Counted from the stretch's first letter, positions 1 through 7,985 are shown. The stretch: DNA of 12,632 bases from Rubritepida sp. (GCA_014376425.1 JACMRO010000421.1:1-12632), one strand, 5' to 3'. The notes: generated from the letters alone by a model not told the origin. Made by a program: numbers and translations.

Positions 1-886
1 AGCGGGCGCTGAGCAGCCGCCCCGCCACCGCGTCCAGCTTCGCCAGCAGCGCCGGGTCGCGCTTCTCGGGCGCGGTGATGATGGCGTGTTCCAGCGCCCT
101 GTCGCAGCCCGCCGGGCAAGCGCCGCGTGGCGTGCCCAGCCCGGGGATGACCGCCTTGACCAGCGACCGCGCACCATCCGCGTTGGACAGCAGCACGCGC
201 ACGATCTGGTCCACCGTCACCGCGTCATGGTCCGGGTGCCAGCAGTCGTAATCCGTCACCATCGCAACCGAGGCGTAGCAAAGCTCCGCCTCGCGGGCGA
301 GCTTCGCCTCGGGCATGTTGGTCATGCCGATCACGTCGCAGCCCCATTGCCGGTAGAGGTTGCTCTCGGCCTGGGTGGAGAATTGCGGGCCCTCCATCAC
401 CAGGTACGTGCCGCCGCGAGTGATCGGCAGGCCAAGCGTGCGGCCTGCGGCCTCAATGGCGTCGGACAAACGCGGGCAGGTCGGGTGCGCGACCGAGACA
501 TGCGCGACGCAGCCGACGCCGAAGAAGCTCTTCTCGCGCGCGAAAGTGCGGTCGATGAACTGGTCGATGATGACGAAGTGACCCGGCGGGTACTCTTCCT
601 TGAGCGAGCCCACAGCGGAGAGGGAAATGATTTCCGTCACCCCCGCGCGCTTCATCGCGTCGATATTGGCGCGGAAGTTCAGCGCACTGGGCGGCGCGGG
701 ATGGCCGCGGCCGTGGCGCGGCAGGAAAACGCACTGCACGCCGGCGAGGCGGCCGAACAGCAACTGGTCCGAAGGTTCACCCCAGGGGGTGGAGACGTGG
801 CGCCACTCGCGGTCCTCCAGCCCGTCGATATCGTACAGGCCAGAGCCGCCGATGAGACCGATGACGGGCTGGATGGATGTGCTCAT
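1..886 (-). CDS. mtnP: S-methyl-5'-thioadenosine phosphorylase (3' end outside window)
   Basis: Cytosolic enzyme that phosphorolyses 5'-methylthioadenosine, a by-product of polyamine and related synthesis, to adenine and methylthioribose-1-phosphate, feeding methionine and purine salvage. Reading the minus strand from the ATG at 886-884 gives 295 codons still open at the window edge; family members are usually about 290-300 residues, so only a few codons should be missing. Visible motifs are the N-terminal GGSGLY (about 13-18), the phosphate-site PRHGRGH (56-62), MEGPQFSTQAES (164-175), the segment GMTNMPEAKLAREAELCYA (187-205) and TDYDCWH (211-217). The TDYDCWH and MEGPQFST signatures favour MTA phosphorylase over ordinary purine nucleoside phosphorylase, though substrate range cannot be proved from sequence. 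No good Shine-Dalgarno precedes the ATG. The ATG overlaps a TGA (ATGA) that ends a remnant reading frame upstream, suggesting the gene was once translationally coupled to it. Confidence 0.93.
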   Translation of the reverse strand, partial: MSTSIQPVIGLIGGSGLYDIDGLEDREWRHVSTPWGEPSDQLLFGRLAGVQCVFLPRHGRGHPAPPSALNFRANIDAMKRAGVTEIISLSAVGSLKEEYPPGHFVIIDQFIDRTFAREKSFFGVGCVAHVSVAHPTCPRLSDAIEAAGRTLGLPITRGGTYLVMEGPQFSTQAESNLYRQWGCDVIGMTNMPEAKLAREAELCYASVAMVTDYDCWHPDHDAVTVDQIVRVLLSNADGARSLVKAVIPGLGTPRGACPAGCDRALEHAIITAPEKRDPALLAKLDAVAGRLLSAR

Positions 887-1340
887 GGGGCATCATTAAC
901 CCATGGCCGGACGGCGCGGAACTGTGCCGCCCGGGAAGCCAGGCCACCGAGCGGCTGAGCAGGGCGTTGAGAACGGCCTCCGCCACCTTGAGCCGGAATA
1001 GCAGGCCGGCTTGCTCACCATTGATGCGGGCGATGCGGCAGGCCGGCCGCAGCCCGTGCGGCGTCAAAAGCGCTGCCTCGGCGCCCGGCTGCAATCGCAG
1101 GCGGCCGCTGACGCCGGAGCCGCCGCGGGAGGGGTCGTGGTGAACAAGTGTTTTGGGCCATCGACCAGCAAGGCGGCGACCTCGCCGCCCCCTTGTTCGC
1201 GCTCACGTCGACCACCACGGGCGACCGCGCCGACCAACTGGTCGATGCCCACCAGGGCCGTGTGCATCCCGTCGCCACCCCGCGCCGCTGGCTTTGGATC
1301 AGGCCCCCCATCACAGGCGAATTGGGGCGGGCAGGCAAAG
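883..1340 (-). pseudogene. Degraded coding sequence upstream of mtnP, unrecognised
   Basis: No single frame gives a convincing gene, but the minus strand shows coding-like stretches in three frames. Frame one, open from about 1340, includes GMHTALVGIDQLVGAV (about 1270-1223) and later GEVAALLVDGPKHLF (about 1185-1141). A second frame, from about 1205, carries SGRLRLQPGAEAALL, then ACRIARINGEQAGLLFRL and VAEAVLNALLSRS (down to about 960), with mostly G or C in third codon positions. A third frame reads AQPLGGLASRAAQFRAV and WVNDAP and stops at TGA 885-883, overlapping the mtnP start as ATGA. This pattern fits a former gene, coupled to mtnP, broken by at least two frameshifts, or sequencing errors in an intact gene. 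I do not recognise the family; a small PilZ-type domain is only a guess from the VxVDVSA-like string in one frame and the short beta-rich middle part. Confidence 0.35.
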
Positions 1341-1460
1341 ATTCACCTGTACGAGGAACGTTCCAGCGACACAGCGGTGATGGCGGCCCACAGTCCAGCC
1401 ATCAGCCCGGTAAGGGTCGCTTTGCTTTTGACTTGCCGCCAGGCGACGTAATGGCCAGGG

Positions 1461-1490
1461 AAAAAACCAGCCTTTCACCAACACAGCCGG
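1461..1490 (-). terminator. Candidate intrinsic terminator of the pet operon
   Basis: On the minus strand CCGGCT (1490-1485) can pair with GGCTGG (1472-1467), giving six pairs including two G-U, around a 12-nt loop, followed at once by six T (1466-1461). It lies about 110 nt past the petC stop, in the operon's direction. The stem is weak for a GC-rich genome, so Rho or processing may matter as well. The rest of 1340-1600 shows no supportable gene; there is also an imperfect inverted repeat, CTGGTAAGG (1556-1564) with CCCTACCAG (1583-1591), just after petC. Confidence 0.42.
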
Positions 1491-1600
1491 CACCTGGGAG
1501 AGCAGTGCAGAAACACAACCAGCCGAGATGCATGGACTCCAGAGCTTCAGAAGCCCTGGTAAGGCGTCCGGGCTGGAAAATTCCCTACCAGATCGATCGA

Positions 1601-2377
1601 TCAGGCTGGCTTCAGGTCGGCCCAGATCTTCTTCTTCACCAGGTAGGTCAGCACGCCGGCGATGCCCAAGAAGATCAGCACCCTGATGCCCATGCGCCGC
1701 CGGGCTTCAAGTTCGGGCTCAGCGGCCCAGGCGAGAAATGTGGTGACGTCGCGCGCCATCTGGTCGGCACTGGCAGTGGTGCCGTCGGTGTACTCGATCT
1801 GATCGTCATTCAACACCTGGCCCATGGCGATCTGGCCGCCCGGATAGTAGGGGTTGTAGTTCATCCCATCTCCGATCGTCATGCCGGGCGGCGGTTCCTG
1901 ACCATAGCCGGTCAGAAGTGAGTAGACGTAGTTGGCCCCGTCATGCCGCGCCTTAATCATGACCGACAGGTCGGGCGGCAGGGCGCCGTTGTTAGCGGCG
2001 CGGGCGGCGGCGTCATTAGGATGCGGCCGTCGAAAGCGATCGGACAGGCGGGCGGGGCGCTGGAACATAGCACCCTCGTCATTCGGCCCGTCCGTTACCT
2101 CGAATGTGGCGGCAATTCCCTGCACCTGGGTTTCGCTGAGCCCGATTTCGGTCAGGTTTCGGTAGGATAGCAGGTTCATCGAATGACAGGTCGAACATAC
2201 CTCCTTGTAGACCTGCAGGCCGCGCTGGGCCGAGGCCCGGTCAAAGCTACCAAACAGATTGGCAAAGCCGAAGCCGCCGTCACGCGCGTGACGCGCCTCG
2301 CCCGCGGCCTGTCCGGAGGGCCCGGCGGCGACCAGAACCGCGCCGGCGAGCGCGGCTATCTTCAGGAAGCGCTTCAT
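1601..2377 (-). CDS. petC: Cytochrome c1 of the ubiquinol-cytochrome c reductase (bc1) complex
   Basis: Haem c subunit of complex III; takes electrons from the Rieske centre and passes them to a periplasmic or membrane cytochrome c. The 258-residue product starts with a Sec-type signal peptide (KR followed by a hydrophobic stretch, probable cleavage near residue 25), has the covalent haem site CSTCH at 61-65, and the likely axial methionine at M185 in YYPGGQIAMGQ. A single hydrophobic segment at about 232-248 followed by KKK is the C-terminal membrane anchor, leaving the haem domain in the periplasm. NNGALPPDLS (129-138) is also typical of the family. The start lies 3 nt after the petB stop, so the two are in one transcript. 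Length and domain order are normal for a bacterial c1 encoded separately from cytochrome b. Confidence 0.96.
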   Translation of the reverse strand: MKRFLKIAALAGAVLVAAGPSGQAAGEARHARDGGFGFANLFGSFDRASAQRGLQVYKEVCSTCHSMNLLSYRNLTEIGLSETQVQGIAATFEVTDGPNDEGAMFQRPARLSDRFRRPHPNDAAARAANNGALPPDLSVMIKARHDGANYVYSLLTGYGQEPPPGMTIGDGMNYNPYYPGGQIAMGQVLNDDQIEYTDGTTASADQMARDVTTFLAWAAEPELEARRRMGIRVLIFLGIAGVLTYLVKKKIWADLKPA

Positions 2378-2380
2378 GAT

Positions 2381-3664
2381 TCAGGCCTTCTCCATCGGCT
2401 TCGCGGCCGCACCGGCGGGCATTGGCCCCGCACCAAGCGCCCTGATGCCCAGAACCGCGCGACTGATGCTTTCAGGCAGCGGCAGCGGACGCTCAAGGCG
2501 GCCCAGCAACGGCAGCAGCACCAGGAACCAGGCAAAGTAATACACGGTTGCCAGCCGGCTGATCAGCACATAAGGCTCCTCGGCCGGCTTGCCGCCGCAA
2601 TACATCAGCGTGGCGAAGGACACGCACCACAGGAGGAACAGGAACCGCGCAACCGGCCGAAACTTCATCGAACGCACCTTGGAGGTGTCGAGCCAGGGCA
2701 AGGCAAACCACAACATGATGGACGCAAACATCAGGATCACGCCGCCCAGCTTGTTCGGCACAGCCCGCAGGATGGCGTAGTAGGGCAGGAAGTACCATTC
2801 GGGCACGATGTGCGCCGGCGTGCTCAGCGGGTTCGCCGGGATGTAGTTGTCTGGATGGCCCAGGTAATTCGGCATGAAGAACACCAGCACCGCGAACACC
2901 ATCAAATAGACGACGATGCCTACCGTATCCTTGATGGTGTAGTAGGGGTGGAACGGAATGGTGTCCTGCGGGCCCTTAGGCTCGACGCCCAGCGGGTTGT
3001 TGGAGCCGGTGATGTGCAGTGCCGCGATGTGCAGGAACACCACGCCCACGATCATGAACGGCATCAGGTAGTGCAGCGCGAAGAAGCGGTTCAGCGTGGG
3101 ATTATCTACGGAGAAGCCTCCCCAAAGCAGGGTCACGATGAAGTCGCCAACCACCGGGAAGGCGCTGAACAGATTGGTGATCACCACCGCGCCCCACAGC
3201 GACATCTGGCCCCACGGCAAAACATAGCCCATGAAGGCGGTTGCCATCAGCAACAGGAAGATGGTGACGCCCAACATCCAAAGCAGTTCACGCGGCGCCT
3301 TGTAGGAACCGTAATACATGCCGCGCCAAATGTGGGTGTAGATCACGATAAAGAACATCGACGCGCCATTCATGTGAATGTAGCGGATCAACCAGCCAAA
3401 GTTCACGTCGCGCATGATGCGCTCGACGCTGTCAAAGGCCATGACGGTATTGGGCTGGTAGTGCATCGCCAGGAAGATACCGGTGGCGATCATGACGACC
3501 AAGTTGATCATCGCCAGCGCGCCGAAATTCCAAAAGTAGTTGAAGTTTCGCGGCGTCGGGAAGGTTCCGTATTCCTTCTGCATCATGGTGATGACCGGCA
3601 GGCGCTGGTCTACCCAGCGCAGCACCGGATTCTTCACGTCACTGTTGTGCAGGCCCATGGCCAT
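2381..3664 (-). CDS. petB: Cytochrome b of the bc1 complex
   Basis: Integral membrane subunit that holds the two b haems and both quinone sites of complex III, catalysing the Q-cycle. The 427-residue product has about eight hydrophobic helices. The haem ligands are visible as two histidine pairs with the canonical 14-residue spacing, H97/H111 (RYIHMNGAS then YTHIWR) and H198/H212 (FALHYLM then VFLHIAALH). The quinol-oxidation site motif PEWY is at 288-291. This is the full-length mitochondrial-type cytochrome b, not the split b6/subunit IV form, and its length is usual for Alphaproteobacteria. ATG at 3664 is preferred: GAGG lies about 9 nt upstream; a second in-frame ATG two codons on (3658) is possible. 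It is 15 nt after petA and 3 nt before petC. Symbol usage varies (petB or fbcB). Confidence 0.97.
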   Translation of the reverse strand: MAMGLHNSDVKNPVLRWVDQRLPVITMMQKEYGTFPTPRNFNYFWNFGALAMINLVVMIATGIFLAMHYQPNTVMAFDSVERIMRDVNFGWLIRYIHMNGASMFFIVIYTHIWRGMYYGSYKAPRELLWMLGVTIFLLLMATAFMGYVLPWGQMSLWGAVVITNLFSAFPVVGDFIVTLLWGGFSVDNPTLNRFFALHYLMPFMIVGVVFLHIAALHITGSNNPLGVEPKGPQDTIPFHPYYTIKDTVGIVVYLMVFAVLVFFMPNYLGHPDNYIPANPLSTPAHIVPEWYFLPYYAILRAVPNKLGGVILMFASIMLWFALPWLDTSKVRSMKFRPVARFLFLLWCVSFATLMYCGGKPAEEPYVLISRLATVYYFAWFLVLLPLLGRLERPLPLPESISRAVLGIRALGAGPMPAGAAAKPMEKA

Positions 3665-3679
3665 GGTGCGGTTTCCTCT

Positions 3680-4234
3680 TCAGCCGATGCGAATCTGGGT
3701 GGGGGAGGTGAAGGCGTAGTCAGGGACAATGAGGTTCAGCGGAGCCGGGCCCTTCCGGACGCGTGCCGCACTGTCGTAATGACTTCCGTGGCAGGGACAA
3801 AACCACCCATTGTAGTCTCCCTTTACGTCGGTCGGCCGCTGGCCCAGCGGCACGCAACCAAGGTGGGTGCAAACGCCGACCACGACGAGCCAGGGATCGC
3901 GACGCACGCGGGACTGGTCGGTCGCCGCGTCTCGCAGTTCGCTCAGCGGCACCGCGCGGGCGGTGGCAATCTCTTCGGCCGTGCGGTTGCGCACGAATAC
4001 CGGCTTGCCACGCCACATCACCGTGACCGACATGCCGGTCTGGATCGGCGTCAGATCGACTTCGGTGGTCGACAGTGCCAGCACATCGCGCGCCGGGTTC
4101 ATCGAGGCGATAAAGGGCCAGACGATGGCGCCCACGCCAACCGCGGCAAAGGCCACGGCGGTCAGCTTGAGGAAGTCGCGTTTGCCGGTGACAGGCTGCG
4201 TGTCGCTCAGCGTCGGGTTCGCCACTTCGGCCAT
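3680..4234 (-). CDS. petA: Rieske iron-sulfur subunit of the bc1 complex
   Basis: High-potential 2Fe-2S protein whose head domain shuttles electrons from quinol at the Qo site to cytochrome c1. The 184-residue product has a short cytoplasmic N-terminus, one hydrophobic anchor at about 23-43 ending WPFIASMNP, and a periplasmic head. Cluster box I CTHLGC is at 122-127 (ligands C122 and H124; C127 for the disulfide) and box II CPCHGS at 146-151 (ligands C146 and H149; C148 for the disulfide). The export motif is GKRDFLKL (17-24), so it has Lys-Arg where the Tat consensus has Arg-Arg. The frame stays open far upstream, but that part is antisense to hemF; the ATG at 4234 is chosen because AGGA lies about 10 nt before it and the N-terminus MAEVANP fits the family. 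First gene of the pet operon. Confidence 0.96.
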   Translation of the reverse strand: MAEVANPTLSDTQPVTGKRDFLKLTAVAFAAVGVGAIVWPFIASMNPARDVLALSTTEVDLTPIQTGMSVTVMWRGKPVFVRNRTAEEIATARAVPLSELRDAATDQSRVRRDPWLVVVGVCTHLGCVPLGQRPTDVKGDYNGWFCPCHGSHYDSAARVRKGPAPLNLIVPDYAFTSPTQIRIG

Positions 4235-4292
4235 CGATCGGTTCCTGATTCTGCTCGGCGAAAGCCCATCTCCGGTCTCTCGCACCGCGCTG

Positions 4293-4322
4293 CGTATAAA
4301 GGCATGATCCTGAGGGTGACAA
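4293..4322 (-). promoter_or_regulatory. Candidate sigma70-like promoter for petABC
   Basis: On the minus strand TTGTCA (4322-4317, five of six matches to TTGACA) and TATACG (4298-4293) are separated by 18 nt. Transcription would start near 4286 and give a leader of roughly 50 nt before petA. It sits in the 118-nt gap shared with divergent hemF, for which I see no equally good promoter. Motif match only. Confidence 0.4.
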
Positions 4323-4352
4323 CCGGCGCCGCCGGCAGCGAGTAGGAAGAAA

Positions 4353-5231
4353 ATGAGCACTGCGCCTGAAAATCCGTTCATCCAGCCGGCAAGGGCGTGG
4401 TTCGAGAGTTTGCGCGACGCGATCTGTGCCGAATTCGAGCGGATCGAGGACGAATTGGTGACCGGTCCGCACGCGGCGCTGCCGCCAGGTCGGTTCGAAC
4501 GGCGGCCCTGGAACCGGGCCGAGGGCGGCGGCGGTGTGATGGGGGTAATGCGCGGGCGGGTGTTCGAGAAGGCGGGCGTCAACATCTCTACCGTCTGGGG
4601 CGAGTTTTCGCCCGAATTTCGCAAGCAGATGTCGGGCGCGGAGGAGGATCCGCGTTTCCTGGCGACCGGAATTTCGCTGGTGGCGCACCCACGCAGCCCA
4701 CGCGTGCCGGCAGTGCATATGAACACCCGCTTCATCGTCACCACCCGCGCCTGGTTCGGCGGCGGCGGCGACCTGACGCCGATGGATCACGCGGCACCTC
4801 ACAGCGTGGCGGACGGCGCGACCTTCCACGCCGGCTACCAGGCGGTGTGCGACCGGCACGACCCGACCTACTATCCACGCTTCAGGCAATGGTGCGACGA
4901 ATATTTCTTCCTGCCGCACCGGGGCGAGCCACGCGGCCTCGGTGGCATTTTCTACGACTACCTGGGCGACAAGACGCCAGGGCGTGGCGTCGAGAACGAC
5001 TTCGCATTCACCCGCGACGTAGGGCAGGCCTTCCTCGACACCTATCCCGGCATCGTCAGGCGGCGGATGGAAGAGCCCTGGACCGAGGCCGAGCGAACCC
5101 ACCAGTTGATGCGCCGCGGACGCTACGTCGAATTCAATCTGCTGCACGACCGCGGCACCATTTTCGGCCTGAAGACCGGCGGCAATGTCGAGGCGATCCT
5201 GATGAGCCTGCCGCCGGCGGTAGGCTGGTAG
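4353..5231 (+). CDS. hemF: Oxygen-dependent coproporphyrinogen III oxidase
   Basis: Cytosolic haem-pathway enzyme that uses O2 to decarboxylate two propionates of coproporphyrinogen III to give protoporphyrinogen IX. The 292-residue product is collinear with the HemF/CPOX family: EGGGGVMGVM (57-66), GVNISTVWGEF (75-85), VHMNTRF (121-127, with the conserved histidine), WFGGGGDLTP (134-143), YDYLGD (201-206) and the C-terminal NLLHDRGTIFGLKTGGNVE (262-280), whose D266 matches the conserved active-site aspartate. It ends with the usual LMSLPP plus a few residues. ATG at 4353 follows AGGAAG by about 3 nt, a clear if close ribosome binding site. Divergent from petABC; haem for the three haems of the bc1 complex is an obvious functional link. 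Unlike the radical enzyme HemN, HemF needs oxygen, which suggests aerobic growth. Confidence 0.97.
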   Translation: MSTAPENPFIQPARAWFESLRDAICAEFERIEDELVTGPHAALPPGRFERRPWNRAEGGGGVMGVMRGRVFEKAGVNISTVWGEFSPEFRKQMSGAEEDPRFLATGISLVAHPRSPRVPAVHMNTRFIVTTRAWFGGGGDLTPMDHAAPHSVADGATFHAGYQAVCDRHDPTYYPRFRQWCDEYFFLPHRGEPRGLGGIFYDYLGDKTPGRGVENDFAFTRDVGQAFLDTYPGIVRRRMEEPWTEAERTHQLMRRGRYVEFNLLHDRGTIFGLKTGGNVEAILMSLPPAVGW

Positions 5232-5360
5232 ACTAGCAGCCTTCGCGCCGAAAACGGCTCGTTCCGCCCCCCTTGCCGCTGGTACCGCCGAACTGGATAT
5301 GAAATCCTAAGTAACCGTCCAGTCATCCACGATGCCGGCGTGCTACACGGCTAAGTTGTA

Positions 5361-5389
5361 TTGTCTATGGAAATTCAGGTTCATAGATT
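5361..5389 (+). promoter_or_regulatory. Candidate promoter with overlapping inverted repeat before the histidine kinase
   Basis: The 212-nt gap 5232-5443 holds an AT-rich island unlike its surroundings. In it TTGTCT (5361-5366) and TAGATT (5384-5389) are 17 nt apart and could be -35 and -10 boxes, with a start about 45 nt before the kinase. The perfect inverted repeat TCTATG (5364-5369) / CATAGA (5382-5387), 12-nt centre, lies across them and could be an operator. No other gene is seen in this gap. Confidence 0.35.
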
Positions 5390-5443
5390 GCGCCCGCTGC
5401 AGCCCCGCCGCAGTGTCAGGTACAACCTCACCGCGAGTTCCCC

Positions 5444-7978
5444 GTGAAGCCCAAGCCGAGCCCCCCGCTCCGCATGCCCGCGACGACCGCCGAAACCGCC
5501 CGCATCGTTCCGGCACGGCAGGGCTTCGTGGCGATCTGGCCCGCGCTTGTGCTGCTGCCGCTCGCCATCTACGCCGTCGTGTTGCTGTTGCTCATCCGCT
5601 CGTTGCAGATGGAGGATCAGTCGGGGCGGGTGCGGGACACCGCGCATGCCATCGCCACCGCCGTGCAGGGCGAGCTGGAGGAGGGACAGGACCTGCTGGA
5701 GGCGCTGGCCAATTCCGCCGCGCTGGACCGCAACGACCTCGAATCCTTCCGCACCGAGGCGGCCCGGATGATGCGGCTGCGGCCGCGCTGGCTGACGGTG
5801 ACGCTCAGCGACCGCGAGCGCGACATACTGAACCTGCGCAGCCCGGCCGACGACGTGCCACCGCCGATCGCCGATGCCACCAATTTCCAGCGCGTGATCG
5901 CGACAGGCCGCCGCGCCGTCAGCCCGCTGCGGGGCGACCTGGTGACCCTGCGCGTGCCGGTCATCCGGGAGGGCCAGGTGCGCGGCACCATCGCGGCCAC
6001 CATGCCGCTCGGCGCCTTCGCGCCCTTGATCGCCGATAGCCGGCTGCCGCCAGGCTGGCTCGCCACCGTCACCGACGCGCAGTTCAACGTGGTCGCGCGC
6101 ACGCACACGGGCACTCAGCGGCTGGGGGCGCCGGCTGGGCCGGAATATGTGCGCCTGGCCACCGCCAATCGCTTCGAGCTGGGGCGGATGCTGCTGCCGA
6201 CCGGCGAAAGTGCTATGACCGGCGTCGTCCCGGTGCCGCATTCACAGTGGACGGTGGCCGTCTCGGTGCCACCCGACGTGGCGCAGGCGCCGCTGTGGCC
6301 GCTGCGGCTGGCGCTGGCCCTGGGCGGCGTCTGGGCGTTGGCGACCGCCCTGCTGCTGGGCGCATGGATGCTGCGCCGGGCCCGCCGCCAAGCCGAGGCC
6401 GAGGCCGAGCGGCTGACCGCGGAGGCCAACCCCCCCGCCGAGAACGACCGCCGCAAATCCGACTTCCTGACGACGATGAGCCATGAACTGCGCACGCCGC
6501 TCACCGGCATCATCGGCTTCACGGAACTGCTTGCCTCATCGGCACTCAATCCGCAGCAGCGTCAGTGGGTGGAGCAGCAGCGCCGCGCCGGCGCGGCCCT
6601 GTTGTCGCTGGTGGGCGAGGGGCTGGGCCTCAGCCGCATCGAGGAAGGCGCGGTCGAGCTTGAACACATCACCTTCGACCTACCGGCCCTGCTGCACGAC
6701 TGCCTGAACCTGATGCGGCCGCTGGCCGAGCAGAAGCAGCTGGGCCTGCATGCCGTGCTGCATCCCGCCCTGCCCCTGCGGGTGCTGGGCGACCCCATGC
6801 GGGTGCGCCAGGTGGTCAACAACCTGCTGAACAACGCCATCCGCTTCACCCGCGTGGGTGAGGTGCGGCTGGAGGCGGCGGCCGAACCGCTGCCCGATGG
6901 CCGCGTGGCGCTGGTCGTGGCGGTGGCCGACACCGGCGTCGGCATCGCGCCCGACACGCTGAGCCGCGTCTTCGAACGGTTCCGCCAGGCCGAGGCGGCG
7001 ACGGCGCGAGAGCATGGCGGATCGGGGCTTGGCCTCGCCATCTGCCAACGCCTGGTGGCTGCGATGGGCGGGCAGATCCGGGTCGAGAGCCATCCCGGCC
7101 AGGGGAGCCGCTTCACCTTCCGCATCCCGCTGGCGGTGGCCGCGCGGCCGGAGGGCGCCAAGCCTGTCGCCGCACCGCGGCCCCTGGCCGCGCCGGCCAG
7201 AGCGCTGCGCGTGCTGGTGGCGGAGGATGTGGTGCCCAACCAGGCGCTGCTGCGCGCGGTGCTGGAAGGTGGTGGCCACAGGGTCGATATCGTGGCGGAT
7301 GGGCTGGAAGCGGTGGGCCTGGCCAGCCGCAACCATTACGACGTGGCGGTGCTCGACATCCGCATGCCGGTCATGGACGGCTTCGCCGCCGCCCGCGCCA
7401 TCCGCGCCCTGCCCCCGCCCTTCGGCGAACTGCCGATGATCGCGCTGACCGCCGACATCACCTCCGGCGTGCAGAATGCGGCGACCGAGGCAGGCTTCAA
7501 CACCATGATGCCCAAGCCCTTCGAGGGCGCCCAGCTGCTGGCGACGGTAGCCGGCCATGCCCGCGCCCCGGTGGTCGAGCCGCAATCCCTGGTGGTCCGC
7601 CCGGTGCAGGATGGCGGCGCGGCGCGCGTGGCGGATCGGCGCGCGCCGGCCGCCGCGTCAACCCCGCCCGGCCGGCCACCGGCGGATGCCGCGGCGATGG
7701 CCGAATTGCAGCCGCATCTGCGGGAGGCCGCGTTGCAGTTGCTCCGCGTTTCCGAACCCGCCGCCCTGGCACGCCTGGCCTCGGCGCTGGCCAAGGCGGC
7801 GGATGCCGCCCAGTGCGAGGCGGTGGCGCAGACCGCACGGGGCCTGGCGGTGGCCTGCGCGATGCCCGGCGGCAATGTGGTCGCGGCGCGCGCCAAACTG
7901 TTGACCGCCGTCAGCGAGGCACTGCCCTCCCCGCTGGCCGATCCGGCACCCAGCCGCCGCAACGCCGCGGGCGAATAA
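5444..7978 (+). CDS. Membrane hybrid sensor histidine kinase / receiver protein
   Basis: An 844-residue inner-membrane kinase. A first membrane helix (about 28-52) and a second (about 284-309) enclose a periplasmic sensor region of some 230 residues that I cannot assign; it may be CHASE- or Cache-like. A short Ala/Glu-rich coiled segment (311-330) leads to the dimerisation/phosphoacceptor domain with the H-box MSHELRTPL (H347). The ATPase domain shows the N-box NNLLNNAIRFT (459-469), G1 DTGVG (496-500), F-box FERF (510-513) and G2 GSGLGLAI (526-533). A receiver domain (about 588-702) has acidic E594/D595, phosphoacceptor D638, T669 and K691, all intact. After a Pro/Ala linker, 748-825 looks like a histidine phosphotransfer fold with Gln796 at the histidine position. 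The GTG at 5444 starts the longest frame; ATG at 5474 (10 codons in) is an alternative, and neither has a clear Shine-Dalgarno. No partner regulator is nearby, so signal and output are unknown. Confidence 0.92.
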   Translation: MKPKPSPPLRMPATTAETARIVPARQGFVAIWPALVLLPLAIYAVVLLLLIRSLQMEDQSGRVRDTAHAIATAVQGELEEGQDLLEALANSAALDRNDLESFRTEAARMMRLRPRWLTVTLSDRERDILNLRSPADDVPPPIADATNFQRVIATGRRAVSPLRGDLVTLRVPVIREGQVRGTIAATMPLGAFAPLIADSRLPPGWLATVTDAQFNVVARTHTGTQRLGAPAGPEYVRLATANRFELGRMLLPTGESAMTGVVPVPHSQWTVAVSVPPDVAQAPLWPLRLALALGGVWALATALLLGAWMLRRARRQAEAEAERLTAEANPPAENDRRKSDFLTTMSHELRTPLTGIIGFTELLASSALNPQQRQWVEQQRRAGAALLSLVGEGLGLSRIEEGAVELEHITFDLPALLHDCLNLMRPLAEQKQLGLHAVLHPALPLRVLGDPMRVRQVVNNLLNNAIRFTRVGEVRLEAAAEPLPDGRVALVVAVADTGVGIAPDTLSRVFERFRQAEAATAREHGGSGLGLAICQRLVAAMGGQIRVESHPGQGSRFTFRIPLAVAARPEGAKPVAAPRPLAAPARALRVLVAEDVVPNQALLRAVLEGGGHRVDIVADGLEAVGLASRNHYDVAVLDIRMPVMDGFAAARAIRALPPPFGELPMIALTADITSGVQNAATEAGFNTMMPKPFEGAQLLATVAGHARAPVVEPQSLVVRPVQDGGAARVADRRAPAAASTPPGRPPADAAAMAELQPHLREAALQLLRVSEPAALARLASALAKAADAAQCEAVAQTARGLAVACAMPGGNVVAARAKLLTAVSEALPSPLADPAPSRRNAAGE

Positions 7979-7985
7979 CCACCGC

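Noticed and set aside
1311..1493. Short minus-strand frames after petC, one with a hydrophobic stretch (TGLMAGLWAAITAV).
   Set aside because: Only about 43 codons between stops, without a suitable start codon or ribosome binding site, and overlapping the candidate terminator.
1148..1921. A 257-codon plus-strand frame spanning the petC 3' part and the gap beyond.
   Set aside because: Its second half is antisense to petC and its first half shows no recognisable protein; no ribosome binding site.
2183..4345. A 720-codon open frame on the plus strand, antisense to the whole petABC operon.
   Set aside because: Its composition is rich in His, Gln, Arg and Asp with no domain, and it mirrors three unmistakable genes on the other strand. 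Long antisense frames are common in GC-rich coding DNA.
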